A DNA stretch of 64,000 bases, taken from NCBI GenBank assembly GCA_041398245.1, contig JAWKVC010000008.1, positions 1 to 64,000 on the forward strand. The letters are read 5' to 3'. A model generated the notes under the pieces. The model was not told where the DNA came from and did not search any database. It saw only the letters and a program-made list of their open reading frames with translations. Positions within the stretch are counted from its first letter, which is position 1. Each line of letters starts with the position of its first letter. This DNA comes from UBA7672 sp041398245 (lineage in GTDB: Bacteria; Pseudomonadota; Alphaproteobacteria; Caulobacterales; Hyphomonadaceae). The position numbers and the translations under genes are program-made. Shown piece by piece: positions 62,592 through 64,000 of the stretch.

Positions 62592-63662
62592 CTAGTAGTG
62601 ATCGGTATAGGTTCCGAGCTTGCAGGAATAGCCTTCGGGCGGCGGCGTCAGGTGGAACTGTTTCGGATCTGATCCCTTGGGATGCGATGCCATCGTCCTC
62701 AACGCCCATGCATTGAACGCCTGCGTGTTGACCTGCGGCCACATGTGCCCGTGCGTCGCCGAACAGGCGACATGCACGACGTTCGCCATGCTGGAGAAGT
62801 AGTTGGCGCCGGCCTGCGTCGATGGCCGGTAGTCAGCGCACAGCCCCAGCGGCGGCCCGCAATCCCACAGATCCTTTTCTCCGCCCCACACGGTGATCAC
62901 CACCATCGGCGAGAGCGATTGCGGCAGAGGATAGGGTCCGATGCGGCCCTGCCAGATCTTGCCGGGGTTTGCGGCGACCGCCTCGCGCGCCGCGTTGAAC
63001 GTCAACGCCGAGCCGTCATCCTGCGTGACATACCATTCGCCGGAAATCGGCATGCCGCCGGCCCAGAAGGCGGAATTGAAGGTGAGCGCGCGATTGGTGA
63101 CGGTGCCGCCGGCCGATATGCCGCCAAGATAGAGCCGCCGGTCATCGAGCGAGAACCTTGTTCCAACGCAACGGACCATGGCCTCGAAGAAACGCGAATC
63201 CGGTCCCGCGTCATTCTTCCACTTCTCTCCTTCGGCATTGGCGGCGCGGCCGTCATTCCACGGCTTCCAGTTCCAGCCATTGGAGCCCACGCCATCACAT
63301 TCCTTGAAACCGATATCGGGGTTCTGGTCTGCGCACTGCCGTACGGGCGCGATCACCGTGAAACCCTGATCCGCCATCAAAGCGTTGGCGCCAGAGCGGG
63401 GAACCTTGAGATTGGCGTTGGTCGACTCGACGGTCCCTGTCAGCGGAACCCATACAGGCGCCGGGCCGGAGACATTCTTCGCGGGCACTACAACGAAAGC
63501 CCGCATCATGCCTTCATGCGGAAAGCCGGTGTTGAGCCCTTCCTTTGACTCGAACCCTGCCGGGCAGGTCCATTCGACGTTCGCCGCCGCGACCGTGCTG
63601 TCCGGCGCAACGCAGGCGGCCAGCGCCAGAGAGACGCCGAGTGCGGCCAGAAATTTCCGCAT
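62592..63662 (-). CDS. Secreted alpha/beta-hydrolase, polyester-depolymerase/esterase-like
   Basis: 356 residues from ATG 63662. Lipoprotein signal with LALAAC (Cys17). The nucleophile elbow is GGISAGGTV (about residue 185) and a His near the C-terminus lies in SATHGHMWPQ. The oxyanion and cap regions resemble PHB-depolymerase and LpqC-like esterases. Several cysteines (about eight outside the signal) suggest disulfides in the periplasm. The partial gene upstream ends two bases before this start, so they are likely co-transcribed. Confidence 0.75.
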   Translation of the reverse strand: MRKFLAALGVSLALAACVAPDSTVAAANVEWTCPAGFESKEGLNTGFPHEGMMRAFVVVPAKNVSGPAPVWVPLTGTVESTNANLKVPRSGANALMADQGFTVIAPVRQCADQNPDIGFKECDGVGSNGWNWKPWNDGRAANAEGEKWKNDAGPDSRFFEAMVRCVGTRFSLDDRRLYLGGISAGGTVTNRALTFNSAFWAGGMPISGEWYVTQDDGSALTFNAAREAVAANPGKIWQGRIGPYPLPQSLSPMVVITVWGGEKDLWDCGPPLGLCADYRPSTQAGANYFSSMANVVHVACSATHGHMWPQVNTQAFNAWALRTMASHPKGSDPKQFHLTPPPEGYSCKLGTYTDHY

Positions 63663-63664
63663 GT

Positions 63665-64000
63665 CTAGTTCCCGCTCTTTGGCTTCGGCGGCGGCGCATT
63701 CGGTCCGAAAATGCCGGGCCCCTGCTTGTTGGGAAGCCCGCGCGCCTCCAGCGACCGTGCGCCGCCCAGAATGCCCGTCATCGCATGATTGCCCTCGTGG
63801 CAAGCATATTCGTAGATGTGTTCGTCGCGCCGGTTGAAGCTCATTTCCGCCCGCCAGGCCTGCGTGTAGTAGGCGGGATCCTCCACCGCGAACTCATAGA
63901 GGATCTGCCCGTCGGCAACGCGGGTGAAGCGCTCCGTCACCTTGCCTTGCGGGCTCAGGATGATCTGGCCCTGGTTCGCCTGATCGGGATTCACGTTGAC
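63665..64000 (-). CDS. Hypothetical protein, C-terminal part (cut by window edge)
   Basis: The frame is open to the window's end, so the start lies beyond it; the GTG at 63994 is internal. The visible 111 residues include LTERFTRVADG-like and YEFAVEDPAYYTQ segments and FEYACHEGNHAM-like sequence (here IYEYACHEGNHAMTGILGGAR). This is a common C-terminal pattern of exported proteins of unknown function in alphaproteobacteria and acidobacteria. It is probably in an operon with the secreted hydrolase. Confidence 0.6.
   Translation of the reverse strand, partial: VNVNPDQANQGQIILSPQGKVTERFTRVADGQILYEFAVEDPAYYTQAWRAEMSFNRRDEHIYEYACHEGNHAMTGILGGARSLEARGLPNKQGPGIFGPNAPPPKPKSGN

Overview
The window is GC-rich, gene-dense DNA (about 60 protein genes, two tRNAs) from what looks like a chromosome of an alphaproteobacterium. 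I infer this from the folD / DUF167 / YggT run, the MsrPQ pair, a CheY-like protein ending in a GPDRRRR tail, and the many TetR regulators and CoA-linked enzymes. A member of the Hyphomonadaceae/Caulobacterales or a nearby marine or soil lineage would fit, but that is an inference. No phage, insertion sequence or CRISPR array was seen.

Region 1 (1-16.3 kb) is an accessory catabolic island. It holds two transporters, an alpha/beta hydrolase, a haloalkane dehalogenase, a DJ-1/PfpI protein, two membrane-anchored sulfatases, a crotonase-fold enzyme and a GST-like protein. A six-gene minus-strand operon follows: membrane protein, tandem DsbA/isomerase-like protein, small alpha+beta-barrel protein, metallo-beta-lactamase-fold hydrolase, TetR regulator and a lipoprotein formylglycine-generating enzyme (FGE). 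The FGE would activate the two sulfatases, apparently in the periplasm. Four promoter regions of this island carry the same 18-bp palindromic element, TTGRCAYTNNNNNTGCCA. This suggests one regulon that joins dehalogenation, sulfate-ester hydrolysis and detoxification, and it is the best candidate here for an undescribed system.

Region 2 (16.3-26 kb) is mostly housekeeping: a YmdB-like phosphodiesterase, msrPQ, folD, DUF167 and YggT genes, tRNA-Ala(CGC), a pterin dehydratase, a HAD hydrolase, an amino-acid permease and a response regulator.

Region 3 (26-51.3 kb) is a cell-envelope carbohydrate region. It begins with hldE, a DprE1/DprE2-like epimerase pair and UDP-xylose synthase. L-2-hydroxyglutarate oxidase, nadE, ppc and tRNA-Arg(CCG) interrupt it. 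It then runs through a polysaccharide cluster: 3-acetamido-sugar enzymes, a second aminotransferase, epimerase, pyruvyltransferase, MOP flippase, Wzm/Wzt ABC exporter and two glycosyltransferases. Having both a flippase and an ABC exporter in one cluster is unusual.

Region 4 (51.3-64 kb) holds a FabH-like synthase, a DUF2185 protein, a phosphotransferase fused to DUF6285 next to an acyl-CoA dehydrogenase, and a dicarboxylate-type symporter. It also has an RND efflux operon whose pump gene carries four clustered frameshifts, with a divergent TetR gene and a clear palindromic operator. Last come a short-chain dehydrogenase-like protein with halohydrin-dehalogenase catalytic spacing and two secreted proteins at the right edge.
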